A stretch of DNA of 64,000 nucleotides, from NCBI GenBank assembly GCA_947483555.1, contig CANKMW010000016.1, forward strand, positions 56,172 to 120,171, given 5' to 3'. Under the pieces are notes generated by a model. It was not told where the DNA came from. It did not search any database and saw only the letters and a program-made list of their open reading frames with translations. The position numbers and the translations under genes are program-made. Each line of letters starts with the position of its first letter. The stretch's first letter is position 1. Source of the DNA: Myxococcales bacterium (GTDB taxonomy: Bacteria > Myxococcota_A > Polyangia > Haliangiales > Haliangiaceae). Shown piece by piece: positions 8,436 through 17,333 of this stretch.

Positions 8436-9608
8436 GTGCGGCTCGGGACGTGTATCGCGCTCGAGATCGTGACCGGCCTGGTCGCGGTCGGCGCGACCTC
8501 GATGGGCACCGCGTGGGCCGTCGGTGAGCTCCGCGCCGCACCGTCGCGCGGGGCGCCGGCGGCGGCCTTCGCCCCGGCGCTCACGCCCGCGCTGGCGACC
8601 GCGCCGGTCCCCGCGCCGCTGCCCGACGCCGTCGCCGCGATCGCGCCCGCGCCGCTGCCCGACGCCGTCGCCGCGATCGCGCCCGCGCCGCTGCCCGATC
8701 CAGGCCCCGCCACCCCGCGCATCGATGAACCGGGATGGTCGTTCGCCGGCCAGCCCGACGAGCCGCTGCTCGCGCCGCTGCGCACCGGCAAGGTCACGCG
8801 CGTCAAGTTCAACCGCGGCGGCACATCGCTGTCCTTGCGCCTCGACTTCGACAACGGCGCCCGCGCCGCGTTCAAGCCCGAGCAGACCCACCTCCATTCG
8901 AGCCCGCGGCGCGAGATCGCGGCCTACCGGATCGACCGCCTGCTCGGCATCGGCCGCGTGCCGCCGGCGATCGGACGCACGTTCGCGCTCGCCGATCTGA
9001 TCGCTGCCGTCGACAAGAGCCAGCGCTTTGCGACCCCGCGGCTGCGCACCGAGGCCATCGCCCGGCGCGGCCAGGTCCGCGGCGAGATGTCGTGGTGGAT
9101 CCCGGTGCTGGGCGACATGTACATCGGCAAGACCCGGATCGATTCGACCGACGCCATCGTCCAGTGGCGCCGCTGGCTCAAGGCCGGCGCGGTCATCCCC
9201 GCCGAGCGCCGGGCGCTGTGCGAGCAGCTGTCGGCGATGACGCTCTACGATTTTCTGGTCGACAACACCGATCGCTGGACCGGCAACAACGCCAAGTCGT
9301 CCGCGGACGGCACCGTCCTCTACTTCATGGACAACACGCTCGCCTTCTCGCGCCAGAAGAACGGCAGCCACAAGGGCCGCATCTACCTCGAGCGCGTCCA
9401 GACCTTCTCGCGACGGCTGGTGACCCGGGTCCGCGAGCTCGACGAGGCCGCCGTGCGCCGGGTCCTCGCCGGGGAGGTCGCGCCGTTCGAGACCCTGCTG
9501 ACCGAGGTCGAGATCGCGGCGTTGCTGGGTCGCCGGGTGGCGGCGCTGGCGTACGTCGATGGGCTCATCGCGACGCACGGCGAGGACAAGGTCCTGGTGT
9601 TCCCGTGA
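8436..9608 (+). CDS. FAM20/HipA-like atypical kinase, membrane anchored or secreted
   Basis: 390 residues from GTG 8436 (a TTG at 8430 is in frame). A hydrophobic N-terminus (about 5-30) and an Ala/Pro-rich linker precede a domain at about 115-385. Kinase-like residues can be placed: Lys 147 in AAFKPEQ (ATP), Glu 160 in RREIAAYRID, the catalytic DNTDRWTGNN at 276-285 and the metal-binding FMDN at 298-300, the order known from FAM20/four-jointed and HipA-type kinases. Predicted to phosphorylate a protein or sugar outside the cytoplasm; substrate unknown. Its TGA overlaps the GTG of the zinc-ribbon/HEAT gene by 4 bases. Assignment rests on motif order only. Confidence 0.65.
   Translation: MRLGTCIALEIVTGLVAVGATSMGTAWAVGELRAAPSRGAPAAAFAPALTPALATAPVPAPLPDAVAAIAPAPLPDAVAAIAPAPLPDPGPATPRIDEPGWSFAGQPDEPLLAPLRTGKVTRVKFNRGGTSLSLRLDFDNGARAAFKPEQTHLHSSPRREIAAYRIDRLLGIGRVPPAIGRTFALADLIAAVDKSQRFATPRLRTEAIARRGQVRGEMSWWIPVLGDMYIGKTRIDSTDAIVQWRRWLKAGAVIPAERRALCEQLSAMTLYDFLVDNTDRWTGNNAKSSADGTVLYFMDNTLAFSRQKNGSHKGRIYLERVQTFSRRLVTRVRELDEAAVRRVLAGEVAPFETLLTEVEIAALLGRRVAALAYVDGLIATHGEDKVLVFP
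8615..8698 (+). repeat. 36-base in-frame tandem repeat
   Basis: Two full and one partial copy of a 36-base unit encode LPDAVAAIAPAP in the linker of the kinase-like protein. The full units at 8615-8650 and 8651-8686 are nearly identical in DNA, so the repeat is recent. Confidence 0.8.
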
Positions 9609-10924
9609 CCGCGCGCGAGACCACCTGTCCGACCTGCGGCAACCGGTTCGATCCGATGCGCGCCAGCGTCGTGCGCGTGCGCGCCGGCCGGGTGGTGGCG
9701 TTCTGCAAGGAAGTCTGTGCCGCCGCCGAGCTGGTGTCGTTGCCGGCAGCGGGTTCGGTGCCGGTTTCGGTTTCGGCGGCGGGTTCGGTGCCGGTTTCGG
9801 CACCGGTTTCGGTGCCGGTTTCGGTTTCGGTTTCGGCACCGGTTTCGGCGCCGGTTTCGGTTTCGGCGCCGGTCTCGACATCGGTTTCGGCACCGGAGTC
9901 CGGACCGGACGCGGTCGATCCACCTCGGCTTCGTCCTCGTCCCCGTCTCCGTGCGGCCCTGGCGGCCCTCGCGATCATCTTCGTGGGTGGCATGGCCATC
10001 GCCGTGGTCCAGGCCGTGTCGCCGTCCTCCCCATCCGGCGTCGCGGCGGCGCCGTCCGATCGCGACCTGGCGACCGCGGCGCGCGACGGTGTGGGCCCCA
10101 GCGGGGCGGTGGTGCCGGACCGTGCGCCGGCACCGCTGGTCACGCCTCGTGAACGCGCGCTGTCGATCCTGCGCGAGCTGCTGGCCTCGCCGTCGCCACG
10201 GGTCGCCCGGGCCGCCGCCATCGCCCTGGCCCGCACCTGCGACGACGGGGCGCGCCAGCACCTGACGGGCGCCGGCAAGACCGAGTCGTCGGAGCTGGCC
10301 GGCCTGGAGATCGCCTACGTGCTCGCTCGCTGCGGCGATCCGGCCGGCCGCGACGCCCTGATCGTCGCGCTCAAGAGCGCGCGGCGCGACGTCAAGGCCG
10401 ACGCGGCCCGCCACCTGATCGTGCTCGGCGACGACGCCGGTCTCGGCTTCTTGCAGGCGCTGCTCGGCGTCAGCCAGCACCGGCTCGGAGCGGCCGAAGC
10501 GCTCGCTCGCCGCCGCGATCCGAAGGCGCTGGCCGCGCTGACCGCCATCCATGGGTCGCCGAGCACCGAGCCCGACGACCGCCTGCGCGCCGCCATCGCC
10601 CTCGGCCTCGGCGGCGACACCGGGGTCGCCGCCGAGCTGCGCGCCGCGCTCGCCGATCCGCGCTTCCGTCCCGCCGCCGCCGCCGCGCTCGCCGAGCTCG
10701 GTGACGCCGCCGCCCGCGACGCGCTGGTCGCCGGCCTCGGCGTCCCGTCCTTGCGCGTCGACGCCGCGCGGGCGCTGCGCCGGCTGGCGCCCGATCTCGA
10801 CGCTGCGCCGCTGGTCGCACCGCTGGTCGATGCCCTGGCCACCGAGCGCGACAACTCGCAGGTCTCGGCCGCCGAGGCGCTGCTGGTCCTCACCGGCCCG
10901 GTCGCCGACGCGGACAGACGGTAG
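9605..10924 (+). CDS. Zinc-ribbon, transmembrane, HEAT-repeat protein
   Basis: 439 residues from GTG 9605 overlapping the kinase-like gene's TGA. Residues 8-38 hold a Cys4 ribbon (C8, C11, C34, C38; FCKEVC at the end) of YHS/TRASH type. Residues about 46-98 are a low-complexity SVPVS repeat, 117-136 are a membrane segment, and about 170-435 are HEAT or PBS-lyase-like helical repeats rich in Ala/Leu/Arg (for example DPKALAALTAIHG). A single-pass topology would put ribbon and HEAT array on opposite sides of the membrane. Coupling to the kinase-like gene suggests a scaffold or regulator role (inference). Confidence 0.75.
   Translation: MTARETTCPTCGNRFDPMRASVVRVRAGRVVAFCKEVCAAAELVSLPAAGSVPVSVSAAGSVPVSAPVSVPVSVSVSAPVSAPVSVSAPVSTSVSAPESGPDAVDPPRLRPRPRLRAALAALAIIFVGGMAIAVVQAVSPSSPSGVAAAPSDRDLATAARDGVGPSGAVVPDRAPAPLVTPRERALSILRELLASPSPRVARAAAIALARTCDDGARQHLTGAGKTESSELAGLEIAYVLARCGDPAGRDALIVALKSARRDVKADAARHLIVLGDDAGLGFLQALLGVSQHRLGAAEALARRRDPKALAALTAIHGSPSTEPDDRLRAAIALGLGGDTGVAAELRAALADPRFRPAAAAALAELGDAAARDALVAGLGVPSLRVDAARALRRLAPDLDAAPLVAPLVDALATERDNSQVSAAEALLVLTGPVADADRR
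9741..9898 (+). repeat. GGTTTCGG-type coding microsatellite
   Basis: About 150 bases of degenerate hexamer repeats (GTTTCG / GTGCCG / GCACCG) encode the SVPVS-like linker. The same motif, read on the other strand, forms the repeat at 18468-18556 in an unrelated gene. Confidence 0.8.
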
Positions 10925-10927
10925 TCC

Positions 10928-12136
10928 ATGGCCCGCGATCTACGCCTCTTCTATCTGTTCCGGATGCTGGCGACGTCGTACCTGTGGGTCCCGATCTTCG
11001 TCCCGTTCATGATCTCGCGCGGACTGACGTTCCGCGACATCATGATCCTCGGTGGTGTCTACAGCGCCATCGTGATCGTCGTCGAGGTGCCGACCGGGGC
11101 CTTCGCCGACCGCATCGGCCGGCGGACGTCGATGATGCTGGGTGCGCTGATCATGGCCGGGTCGTGCTTGATCGCGTACCAGGCCAGCAGCTTCACCGAG
11201 TTCTTGATCAGCGAGAGCCTGGCCGCGATCTCGATGTCGTTGTGCTCGGGCGCCGACAGCGCGTACCTGTTCGATCTGCTGGCCGAGAACGGCGTCGCCC
11301 ACGAGTACGGCCGCCGCGAGGGCACCGCCAGTGCCTGGCACCAGGCCGGCAGCGCGGTCGCGTTCGCGGGTGGCGGCCTTTTGGCGGAGATCGATCTGGC
11401 GCTGCCTTATCTGGTCACCGCCGCGGTCGCCATGGCCGCGTTCGCCACCGCGTTCACGCTCGGCGACGATCGCTCGCGCCTGGCGGCGCCGTCGCCGCAG
11501 CCCATGTCGCTGGCCCTCGAGTGGCGGTCGTGGACCGCGCACATGCGGGCGGCGTTCGGTGATGTCTTCAAGAACGGGCGCCTGGCCTGGATCATCGGCT
11601 ACTCGGCGGTGGTGTTCGTGCTCTTGCGGGCGACGGTCTACCTGTATCAGCCGTACCTCAACGCGCGCAGCTTCTCGTACTCCGAGATCGGCTTCATCTT
11701 CGCGGGCGTGTACCTGACCGCGTCGTTCGTCGCCCATCGTGGCCATGCCCTGCGCCAGCGCTTCGGCGACGAGACGCTGCTGTGGGTGCTGCTGGGAGGC
11801 CTGGCGGTCTCGTTCGTGCTGATGGAGGAGCTGCGCGGGCCGTTCGTCCTGGCGCTGCTCGGCGTGCAGGCGGTGGCCAACGGGTTGTACTCGCCGCTGG
11901 TCAAGCCGCTGCTCAACCGCGAGATCACCGACTCGAGTCGGCGCGCCACGGTGCTGTCGGTCGAGAGCATCTTCCGGCGCGGCGCGATGGGCCTGTTCGC
12001 GCCGGTGGCCGGCTTCTACGGGGCGTCGTCGGCCATGACCCTGTGCGGCATTCTTGGCTTGATCGGTCTGATCGTGCTCGCCACGCTCGCGCTGCGTCGC
12101 CCCGACGCCTGGCGCGGCCAGCCCACCATCGACTGA
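10928..12136 (+). CDS. MFS transporter
   Basis: 402 residues, about 11-12 membrane segments. The loop after helix 2 reads GAFADRIGRR, the major facilitator signature (G-x-x-x-D-R-x-G-R-R), and a central hydrophilic loop separates two halves near residue 190. Proteins of this kind export or import small molecules using the proton gradient; the substrate cannot be told. The start follows the HEAT gene's stop by three bases, so it belongs to the 8165-12136 unit. Confidence 0.9.
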   Translation: MARDLRLFYLFRMLATSYLWVPIFVPFMISRGLTFRDIMILGGVYSAIVIVVEVPTGAFADRIGRRTSMMLGALIMAGSCLIAYQASSFTEFLISESLAAISMSLCSGADSAYLFDLLAENGVAHEYGRREGTASAWHQAGSAVAFAGGGLLAEIDLALPYLVTAAVAMAAFATAFTLGDDRSRLAAPSPQPMSLALEWRSWTAHMRAAFGDVFKNGRLAWIIGYSAVVFVLLRATVYLYQPYLNARSFSYSEIGFIFAGVYLTASFVAHRGHALRQRFGDETLLWVLLGGLAVSFVLMEELRGPFVLALLGVQAVANGLYSPLVKPLLNREITDSSRRATVLSVESIFRRGAMGLFAPVAGFYGASSAMTLCGILGLIGLIVLATLALRRPDAWRGQPTID

Positions 12137-12189
12137 CCAGGAGTCTGTCGAGGCGTAGACGTCGCGGAGCCGGGGCTGCCCGTGGAGCT

Positions 12190-12425
12190 GCGGACGTCGC
12201 GCCGTCCCACGTGGTTGGAACGGATCTGATCTCTCGACGTTCCACGACGGTGGGAATCCGTTCGCCCTGAGCGAGGCCGCGGAGCGGTCGAGTCGAAGGG
12301 CGCATGTCGACGAAGTCCGTCCTTCGACACGGACCTCGCTTGCGCTCGGTCCGGCTCAGGACGCCCGGTGGGGAGCGCAAGCGATCGGAATGATCCGGCT
12401 TTCGCCTTATCCGACCGGCATTGGC
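12190..12425. repeat. Intergenic mosaic repeat (family 1, copy 2)
   Basis: The gap between the convergent MFS and GNAT genes holds an imperfect palindrome (TCCCAC at 12205-12210 pairs with GTGGGA at 12250-12255) and a block of CCCTGAGCGAG / CTTCGACAC half-units with hairpin GGACC (12331-12335) / GGTCC (12348-12352). The right end shares a GATCGGAATGATCCGG segment and GCATTGGCGCTA with the copy at 2240-2499. No ORF is supported here. Confidence 0.65.
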
Positions 12426-12426
12426 G

Positions 12427-12951
12427 CTAGCGGCGGCGCTCGAACACGAGCATCTCGCCGAGGTACGGGTGCTCGCGGCTGCCGGCGCGCGTCATCCCGA
12501 CCCGCTCGATCACGCGCAGCGAGGCCAGGTGCCAGGGGAACGTCACCGCGGTCACCGTGGCGATGCCGACCTGGGCCAGCGCCCATTCGACGCACGCCCG
12601 GGTGGCCTCGGTGGCGAAGCCCTGGCGTTGCTCGGCGTCATCGACGCCATAGCCGACCTCGGCCACGCCGTCGTCGGGGTGGCCATGGAAGACCACGCTG
12701 CCGACCACCCGCCGCTCGCCACCGCGGCTGATCAGCAGGGTGTCGCCCCACAACCGGCGCTCGGGGTCGGCGCGGATCGCGTCGAGCGACGGATGGAAGG
12801 CGCGGGCGATCAGATCCGGCCCCGGCCACGCGGCGGGGATGCGGGCGCCACACACCGCCTCGGCGCGCGCGCGGTCGGTCGCCAGCACCGCCTCGACGAA
12901 CGGCAGCGTGATGGGCACGAGGTCGAGGCGTTCGGTGCGCAGCGTCGGCAC
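12427..12951 (-). CDS. GNAT acetyltransferase (RimJ/RimL type)
   Basis: 174 residues from GTG 12951. It starts with [11 protein letters not shown], typical of the RimJ-type acetyltransferase family, and carries the acetyl-CoA-binding core [19 protein letters not shown] (Q/R-x-x-G-x-A loop) and a later NxxS-like [10 protein letters not shown]. Transfers an acetyl group from acetyl-CoA to an amine; the target (ribosomal protein, metabolite or antibiotic) is unknown. It is divergent from the serine dehydratase gene with 30 bases between the starts. Confidence 0.85.
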   Translation of the reverse strand: MPTLRTERLDLVPITLPFVEAVLATDRARAEAVCGARIPAAWPGPDLIARAFHPSLDAIRADPERRLWGDTLLISRGGERRVVGSVVFHGHPDDGVAEVGYGVDDAEQRQGFATEATRACVEWALAQVGIATVTAVTFPWHLASLRVIERVGMTRAGSREHPYLGEMLVFERRR

Positions 12952-12981
12952 GACGGCGAAGATGGTACCCTGTCGCTGGCC

Positions 12982-14346
<1,365 letters not shown>

Positions 14347-14403
14347 CCGGGCAGATCGCTGGGCGAGCCGATGCCGGTCGACGGCGGCGAGGCCGAGCTC
14401 GGA

Positions 14404-15786
14404 TCAGGCCATCGCGCGCATCAGCTCGGCCAGCCGATACCCGAGCGCGACCAACGTCAGCCCGCTGTTCGCGATTCCCGCGGCGCGCAGGATCGATCCG
14501 TCGCACACGAACGAGCCCGGCAGGTCGGTGACCGCGAAGAACGCCAGACTGGTGTCGCCCGGCGCCGCGACGAACTGGCTGGCGGTGCCGGAGTGGTGGG
14601 CCGCGTTGCGGAAGTCCCAGCTGGTCGCGGGCAGGACCTTGCGATCGAGGATGTCGGGCGCGAACTCGGTGAAGAACTCGTCGACGCTGTGCTGGTACGA
14701 GCGGAGCTCGTCGGCGGTCACGTGCCAGTTGAGCGACGGCCGCTGGCCCGGTGACAGCTGGACGCCCCGCGTCTTCAGCGGCGTCTGCTCGCCGAGGATG
14801 AGGACCGAGAAGTAGTCGCCGCGGAACCCGGAGCGGGTCTTGAACAGGATCGCCTCACGAACCGCCTCGAGGTTGCCGAGCAGTCGCAGGATCTTGCGGG
14901 GCGAGAACGGGTCGTTGCGGAGATCGGAGAGGATGTAGCGCGCCGGCCCGGTGATCGAGCCGAGCTTCATGTCGATCGCCGGCCGCAGGTAGACCACGGT
15001 CTTGAGATCGGCGGTCTCGTAGACGATCCCGGCGCGGACCTCCGCGGACCGGGTCGCCGTACACGAGACCGCCTTCAGCCGGCTGTCGGAGCGGAGCTTG
15101 ACCTTGGCGACGTAGGCCATGGGGTGGTCGTGGTAGCCCGCGCACAACCCGCTGTCCTGGCCGAGCGACCGGGCCAGCACGACCGGCGTCCCGAGCCCGC
15201 CGCCGCACACCAGGATGTAGTCGGCTTCGACGCGCGCGACGCGCTCGCCCTTGGCGCCCTTGACCTCGACGTGGCCACCGGTGCCGCTCGCCGCCGGGAC
15301 GATCTTCTCGACGTGACCGTAGACGACGTCGATGTCGTCGCCGGGGTGGCGTGCGTTCGCGAGGTGCCAGACGTTGTGCCGCGCCTGCGGCAGCACCATG
15401 TGGGCGACCGTCGACGCGCCGTGTTCGAGGCTGGCGCGGTTGGCGTCGCGGGCCCGGTTGCACTCGGCGAGCTCGGCGTCCGACAGAAAGAATGACCACG
15501 CCTGCTGGTAGTAGGGCGCGAAGCCGCGCGGCTCGATCCCGGCCTTGCCGAGATCGTGGTCGTCGAGCTCGATCAGCGCGTTGTGCCAGTAGTTGGTGGT
15601 GCCACCCAGGCCCTCGGCGCGGTTGATCGACGTGTTCAGCTCGCCGGTCGCGCAGTCGACGTCGTCGAACAACGGGCGCTTCTTCCGGCCCTGCTCGACG
15701 ACGGTCACCTTGAAGTCGTTGCGCAGCAGGGTGCTCAGGAGCGAACCGCACAACCCGGCCCCGACGATCGCGACGCGCTTCTTCAT
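14404..15786 (-). CDS. FAD-dependent GMC-type oxidoreductase
   Basis: 460 residues from ATG 15786, chosen because [15 protein letters not shown] begins the Rossmann FAD-binding GxGxxG motif; the longer frame upstream has no family match. [10 protein letters not shown] segment near residue 65 and the C-terminal NAAHHSGTA ... [18 protein letters not shown] match the GMC/glucose-methanol-choline family, with the active-site His in AHHSGTA. Oxidises an unknown alcohol or sugar, or acts as a desaturase. It is divergent from rimO. Confidence 0.8.
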   Translation of the reverse strand: MKKRVAIVGAGLCGSLLSTLLRNDFKVTVVEQGRKKRPLFDDVDCATGELNTSINRAEGLGGTTNYWHNALIELDDHDLGKAGIEPRGFAPYYQQAWSFFLSDAELAECNRARDANRASLEHGASTVAHMVLPQARHNVWHLANARHPGDDIDVVYGHVEKIVPAASGTGGHVEVKGAKGERVARVEADYILVCGGGLGTPVVLARSLGQDSGLCAGYHDHPMAYVAKVKLRSDSRLKAVSCTATRSAEVRAGIVYETADLKTVVYLRPAIDMKLGSITGPARYILSDLRNDPFSPRKILRLLGNLEAVREAILFKTRSGFRGDYFSVLILGEQTPLKTRGVQLSPGQRPSLNWHVTADELRSYQHSVDEFFTEFAPDILDRKVLPATSWDFRNAAHHSGTASQFVAAPGDTSLAFFAVTDLPGSFVCDGSILRAAGIANSGLTLVALGYRLAELMRAMA

Positions 15787-15956
15787 GTGAACGAGGTCTT
15801 CACGTTGGCGGGCGGGATGGTGGCACGCGAGGGCGACCCCGACAACTCGAGCCAGCCAGCTCAACGTGCTGAAATCGCTCGAATCGGCGCCGCCCAGCGG
15901 GTCACGCCACGCGGTCCTTGACGGTTGCGGGCCTGACCCGCAGACTGCGCCGCTCG

Positions 15957-17318
15957 ATGAGCGCGGCGGCTGGCCAGAACATCTACTTCGTGTCGCTGGG
16001 TTGTCCCAAGAACCAGGTCGACACCGAGGTGATGCTTGGCCAGGTCCAGGCGGCCGGGCACTCGCTGTGTGACACCCCCGAGGATGCTGACGTCATCGTC
16101 GTCAACACCTGCGCCTTCATCGATCAGGCCAAGGCCGAGAGCATCAACACGATCCTCGAGATGGCCGAGCACAAGAAGGAGCGCGCGACCAAGCTGGTGG
16201 TGACCGGTTGCCTGGCGCAGCGCTACGCCGACGAGATCGCCCTCGAGATTCCCGAGATCGATCACATCCTGGGCTCGTCGGACTTTCCGTCGATCGCCAA
16301 GGTGATCGCGCCGGCGGCGCGCGGCCGCAGCCGCGGCAAGAAGCTGCCGGTGGTGCAGGTCAGCGCGACGCCGGCCTACATCTACGATCACGACGCCCCG
16401 CGGGTGCGCATCGGGGCCCGCCACACCGCCTACGTCAAGATCGCCGAGGGCTGCGACCGGCCGTGCTCGTTCTGCATCATCCCCAAGCTGCGCGGGGCGC
16501 AGCGCAGCCGTTCGATCGACGACATCGCTGTCGAGGTGGCGCAGCTGGCCACCGAGGGCGTGAAGGAGGTCAACCTGATCGCCCAGGATCTCACCCGCTA
16601 CGGCTGGGACCTCGACGGACGACCGACCCTGGCCGAGCTGCTGCGCCGCATCGCGCGCACGCCGGCGCTGCACTGGATCCGGTTGCACTACACGTTCCCG
16701 AGCGCGTTCACCGACGAGCTGATCGACGTCATCGCCAGCGAGCCGACCATCGCCAAGTACGTCGACGTGCCGCTGCAGCACATCGACGACGGCATGCTCA
16801 AGCTGATGCGCCGTGGCCACACGGCGCGGGCGACCTACGACCTGATCGAGCGGCTGCGCACCCGCATCCCCGGCGTGGTGCTGCGTTCGACGTTCATCGC
16901 CGGCCATCCCGGCGAGACCCCCGAGATGTTCGGCGCGCTCGAGCGCTTCCTCACCGAGGTCGAGCTGGATCGGGTCGGCGTGTTCCCGTACTCGATCGAG
17001 CCCGGCACGGTGTCGGCCATGTTGCCGCACCGCGTGGCGCAGGACGTGGCCGATGCCCGGGTCGCCGAGTTGATGGCGCTCCAGGCCGAGATCAGCAAGC
17101 GCAAGCTCGAGCGCCTGGTCGGCCGCGAGCTCGAGGTCCTCGTCGATGGGGTCTCGGCGGAGACCGATCTGCTGCTCGAGGGCCGCTTCTACGGCCAGGC
17201 CCCCGGCGTCGACGGCGTGGTCTACCTCGCCGACGGCACGGCGCCGGTTGGCAGCATCGTGACGGCCCGGGTCACCCAGGCCGCCGACCACGATCTGGCC
17301 GCCACGCTCGAGCTGTGA
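15957..17318 (+). CDS. rimO: Ribosomal protein S12 methylthiotransferase
   Basis: 453 residues from ATG 15957 (an in-frame TTG lies at 15918). A radical-SAM enzyme that adds a methylthio group to Asp 88 of ribosomal protein S12. Domains: N-terminal UPF0004 with three cluster Cys (SLGCPKNQVDTE, NTCAFI, GCLAQRY), the radical-SAM core with CDRPCSFC, and a C-terminal TRAM-like domain. The SLGCPKN signature favours RimO over MiaB. Confidence 0.95.
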   Translation: MSAAAGQNIYFVSLGCPKNQVDTEVMLGQVQAAGHSLCDTPEDADVIVVNTCAFIDQAKAESINTILEMAEHKKERATKLVVTGCLAQRYADEIALEIPEIDHILGSSDFPSIAKVIAPAARGRSRGKKLPVVQVSATPAYIYDHDAPRVRIGARHTAYVKIAEGCDRPCSFCIIPKLRGAQRSRSIDDIAVEVAQLATEGVKEVNLIAQDLTRYGWDLDGRPTLAELLRRIARTPALHWIRLHYTFPSAFTDELIDVIASEPTIAKYVDVPLQHIDDGMLKLMRRGHTARATYDLIERLRTRIPGVVLRSTFIAGHPGETPEMFGALERFLTEVELDRVGVFPYSIEPGTVSAMLPHRVAQDVADARVAELMALQAEISKRKLERLVGRELEVLVDGVSAETDLLLEGRFYGQAPGVDGVVYLADGTAPVGSIVTARVTQAADHDLAATLEL

Positions 17319-17333
17319 GATCCTGACCCCGCG

